A stretch of DNA of 7,017 nucleotides from assembly GCA_013694645.1 (NCBI GenBank), contig JACDBZ010000093.1:1-7017 (forward strand), in the 5' to 3' direction. The translations under genes were made by a program, and so were the position numbers. Below, piece after piece: positions 5,783-7,017 of this stretch. Under the pieces are notes generated by a model that had not been told where the DNA came from, made no database searches, and saw nothing but the letters and a program-made list of their open reading frames with translations. This DNA comes from Chloroflexota bacterium. Lineage in GTDB: Bacteria; Chloroflexota; Limnocylindria; QHBO01. Numbering within the stretch: position 1 is the stretch's first letter; each line of letters starts with the position of its first letter.

Positions 5783-6606
5783 CGACCCTCACCCAGCCCG
5801 TTGCCGGTCCCGGCCCACTGGCCACCGCATGGGCTCGCATCTGGCGATCACGGCGGCTGGTCGAGCGCAACGTCATGGTCTACCGCCACCAGTGGATCAT
5901 CATCCTTTCGGGCGTTTTCGAGCCGATCTTCTATCTGCTCGGCATCGGACTTGGGCTGGGCGGCATCATCCGCGAGGTACCGTTGCCGAACGGCCAGGTC
6001 GTCGCCTACGCCGCGTACGTGGCTCCGGCGCTGGTCGCCACGGCGGCGATGAACGGCGCTGTCTTCGAGACGATCTTCAACGTCTTCTTCAAGCTCAACT
6101 ACGCCAAGACCTACGACGGTGTGCTGGCCACGCCGATGGGGATCACCGAGATCGCCATCGGCGAGATGCTGTGGGCACTCATGCGCGCCGCGCTCTACGC
6201 GGTCGCCATGTTCGTGATCATGTTCTTCATGGGGCTGATCCTGTCGCCGCTGGGGATCCTCATGATCCCCGTCTCGCTGCTCGTGGCGGCCGCCTTCGCC
6301 GCTGCCGGCCTGGCCGGCACCTCGTACCTTCGCACGGTGAACGACTTCGACGTGCCGATGGGCCTGATCGTGATGCCGATGTTCCTGTTCAGCGGCACCT
6401 TCTTCCCGATCGAGTCCGTGCTGCCCGATTGGCTGGTCACCATCGTCCAGCTCACCCCCCTCTACCACGGCATCAACCTGATCCGCGGGCTCTCGACCGG
6501 GATCCTCGACATCGGGCAGCTGTGGGACCTGCTCTACCTGGTCGTCTTCTTCGCCATCTGCCTCTGGATCGCGATGCGCCAGATGGAGCGCAAGCTGATC
6601 AAGTAA
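5779..6606 (+). CDS. ABC-2 type exporter permease 2, NodJ/DrrB type
   Basis: This 275-residue membrane protein is a paralogue of the first permease. It has about six hydrophobic segments, roughly at residues 38-61, 77-98, 127-151, 155-180, 193-209 and 250-266. It carries the same cytoplasmic coupling stretch (DGVLATPMGITEIAIGEM, 113-130), the same FLFSGTFFP motif (202-210) and the same TPLYHGINLIRG segment (226-237) as permease 1. One ATPase gene followed by two half-size permeases suggests a heterodimeric membrane core. I chose GTG 5779 because GGAAGG at 5761-5766 precedes it and the upstream mini-ORF stops on it (GTGA). An ATG at 5740 would add 13 residues (MYIFRAPGRAPAF), but lies inside the AT tract and has no ribosome binding site. 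The gene ends with TAA at 6604-6606 and is followed by hairpins. The substrate is unknown. Confidence 0.9.
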   Translation: MTTLTQPVAGPGPLATAWARIWRSRRLVERNVMVYRHQWIIILSGVFEPIFYLLGIGLGLGGIIREVPLPNGQVVAYAAYVAPALVATAAMNGAVFETIFNVFFKLNYAKTYDGVLATPMGITEIAIGEMLWALMRAALYAVAMFVIMFFMGLILSPLGILMIPVSLLVAAAFAAAGLAGTSYLRTVNDFDVPMGLIVMPMFLFSGTFFPIESVLPDWLVTIVQLTPLYHGINLIRGLSTGILDIGQLWDLLYLVVFFAICLWIAMRQMERKLIK

Positions 6607-6609
6607 CGG

Positions 6610-6637
6610 CGCCATGGTGTGCGCCGCAGCCATGGCG
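6610..6637 (+). terminator. Hairpin directly after permease 2
   Basis: CGCCATGG at 6610-6617 and CCATGGCG at 6630-6637 form an exact 8-bp stem with a 12-base loop, starting 4 bases after the permease 2 stop. No T-run follows, so it may protect the 3' end or work together with the next hairpin. Confidence 0.4.
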
Positions 6638-6649
6638 TGCCCTGCCGTT

Positions 6650-6670
6650 GCGCCAGGTTGGCGCTTCGCT
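6650..6670 (+). terminator. Compact GC hairpin with short T-containing tail, candidate operon terminator
   Basis: GCGCCA at 6650-6655 and TGGCGC at 6659-6664 form a 6-bp stem with a 3-base loop, followed by TTCGCTTGT. The tail is only moderately T-rich, but among the structures downstream of the exporter operon this is closest to a rho-independent terminator. Confidence 0.45.
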
Positions 6671-6678
6671 TGTCATAT

Positions 6679-6844
6679 GCACGCCTGGTTCGCGTTAGCC
6701 GGCTCGCGACGTCGTTCGGCCGCACGCTGAGCGTGGACCAGGCATCGAGTGCGCTAACGACTCGCTAACGCGCGTGAGGACGGCACTTGTCCGGATGCGC
6801 CGGCCGATACTGACAAACGCACGGGTGGTTCGCACTGAGCCGGC
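6679..6844. repeat. Imperfect direct and inverted repeats in the non-coding tail
   Basis: Bases 6679-6703 and 6819-6844 are an imperfect direct repeat (21 of 25 positions alike, one inserted base) sharing GCACG, TGGTTCGC and AGCCGGC. Between them lie CGCGTTAGC (6691-6699) with its exact inverse GCTAACGCG (6764-6772), GCCTGGT (6683-6689) with ACCAGGC (6737-6743), the palindrome CGACGTCG (6707-6714), the hairpin CACGCT-G-AGCGTG (6723-6735), and CGCTAACG twice 11 bases apart (6752, 6763). I recognise no named element. Confidence 0.5.
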
Positions 6845-6898
6845 GAAGCGGCGAGACGCAGCCCATGGCTTTCCTATCGGACTGTCACCCGGAGAGAG

Positions 6899-7017
6899 CT
6901 ATAGTCGAATTTCGCTGATGAACCGTCGCGAGCTACCAATGTGAGAGATTCCGAGAGGAATGATGCGCCCGCGCACGCTCATGTAGCCGATGCGCCCCAC
7001 CAAATACCCTGGATACC
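6899..7017 (-). CDS. Possible 3' end of a minus-strand gene, cut by the window edge
   Basis: On the minus strand one frame is open from the window edge to a TAG (bases 6899-6901), 38 codons. Its product has a protein-like pattern, with GYLVGRIGYMSVRGRIIPLG near the start and a basic tail ending SEIRL; about two thirds of its codons end in G or C. A loose resemblance to the C-terminal tail of IS481-like or other integrase-core transposases (GRIIPLGISHIG) is an impression, not an identification. Other frames here are also open, so this could be chance. Confidence 0.2.
   Translation of the reverse strand, partial: YPGYLVGRIGYMSVRGRIIPLGISHIGSSRRFISEIRL

Larger units (their letters stand above)
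6607..7017. other. 411-bp tail with no convincing intact gene
   Basis: After permease 2 no plus-strand frame has a start with a ribosome binding site, a reasonable length and gene-like composition. Two eight-codon frames (6918-6944 and 6960-6986) and two short frames open to the window edge (GTG 6941, ATG 6990) exist but are too short to judge. The first 240 bases are full of hairpins and repeats. No tRNA-like cloverleaf was found by eye. Bases 6899-7017 may hold a minus-strand gene end. Confidence 0.5.

Noticed and set aside
6691..6772. Integron attC-like site based on GTTAGCC and GCTAACG
   Set aside because: The 7-base cores do not fit the GTTRRRY and RYYYAAC consensus and no integrase or cassette is visible.
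6900..6905. TATAGT as a -10 box for a gene to the right
   Set aside because: No -35 at 16-18 bases, and no convincing plus-strand gene start follows within the window.
6918..6986. Two eight-codon leader peptides (starting at 6918 and 6960)
   Set aside because: They are too short to distinguish from chance, lack biased composition, and no attenuator or regulated downstream gene is seen.

Overview
The window is high-GC bacterial DNA, densely coding, with strongly G/C-ending codons, very short intergenic gaps and at least one promoter that looks leaderless. Gene content and style would suit a soil-type lineage such as Chloroflexota or Actinomycetota. This is inference from composition only; no rRNA, tRNA or taxonomic marker gene is present. 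There is no sign of phage, an insertion sequence with intact ends, a CRISPR array or a toxin-antitoxin pair.

Layout, left to right. (1) The 3' end of an unrecognised beta-rich, probably exported protein (1-378, +). (2) A UPF0173-type metallo-beta-lactamase-fold hydrolase (458-1168, +), preceded by a strong hairpin. (3) A convergent gap with two hairpins and a cluster of GANTC sites. (4) An NAD(P)-binding epimerase-like (NDUFA9/NmrA type) protein on the minus strand (1339-2226). (5) An 80-bp divergent control region with a good -35/-10 for the minus gene, a 13-bp palindrome and a 10-bp-period direct repeat. (6) A gamma-glutamyltransferase-family Ntn hydrolase (2306-3880, +) whose active-site surroundings differ from classical GGT. 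(7) A three-gene ABC-2 export operon of NodI/NodJ (DrrA/DrrB) type: ATPase 3941-4879, permease 4887-5666, permease 5779-6606. (8) A 411-bp tail with no convincing intact gene but rich in hairpins and repeats, perhaps ending in a truncated minus-strand reading frame.

The two ABC permeases are paralogous half-size membrane subunits and, with the single ATPase, would form an exporter with a heterodimeric membrane core; the substrate cannot be read from the sequence. The UPF0173, epimerase and GGT-family genes have no obvious pathway link to each other or to the transporter.

The most unusual structure is the junction between the two permease genes. A 38-codon reading frame starts on the stop codon of permease 1 (TGATG at 5664-5668) and stops on the GTG start of permease 2 (GTGA at 5779-5782). 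Inside it are four 12-bp tandem repeats, encoding IDPG-like tetrapeptides, and a 16-bp alternating purine-pyrimidine AT tract that also resembles a -10 box. This could be a coupling mini-gene, an internal promoter, or both.
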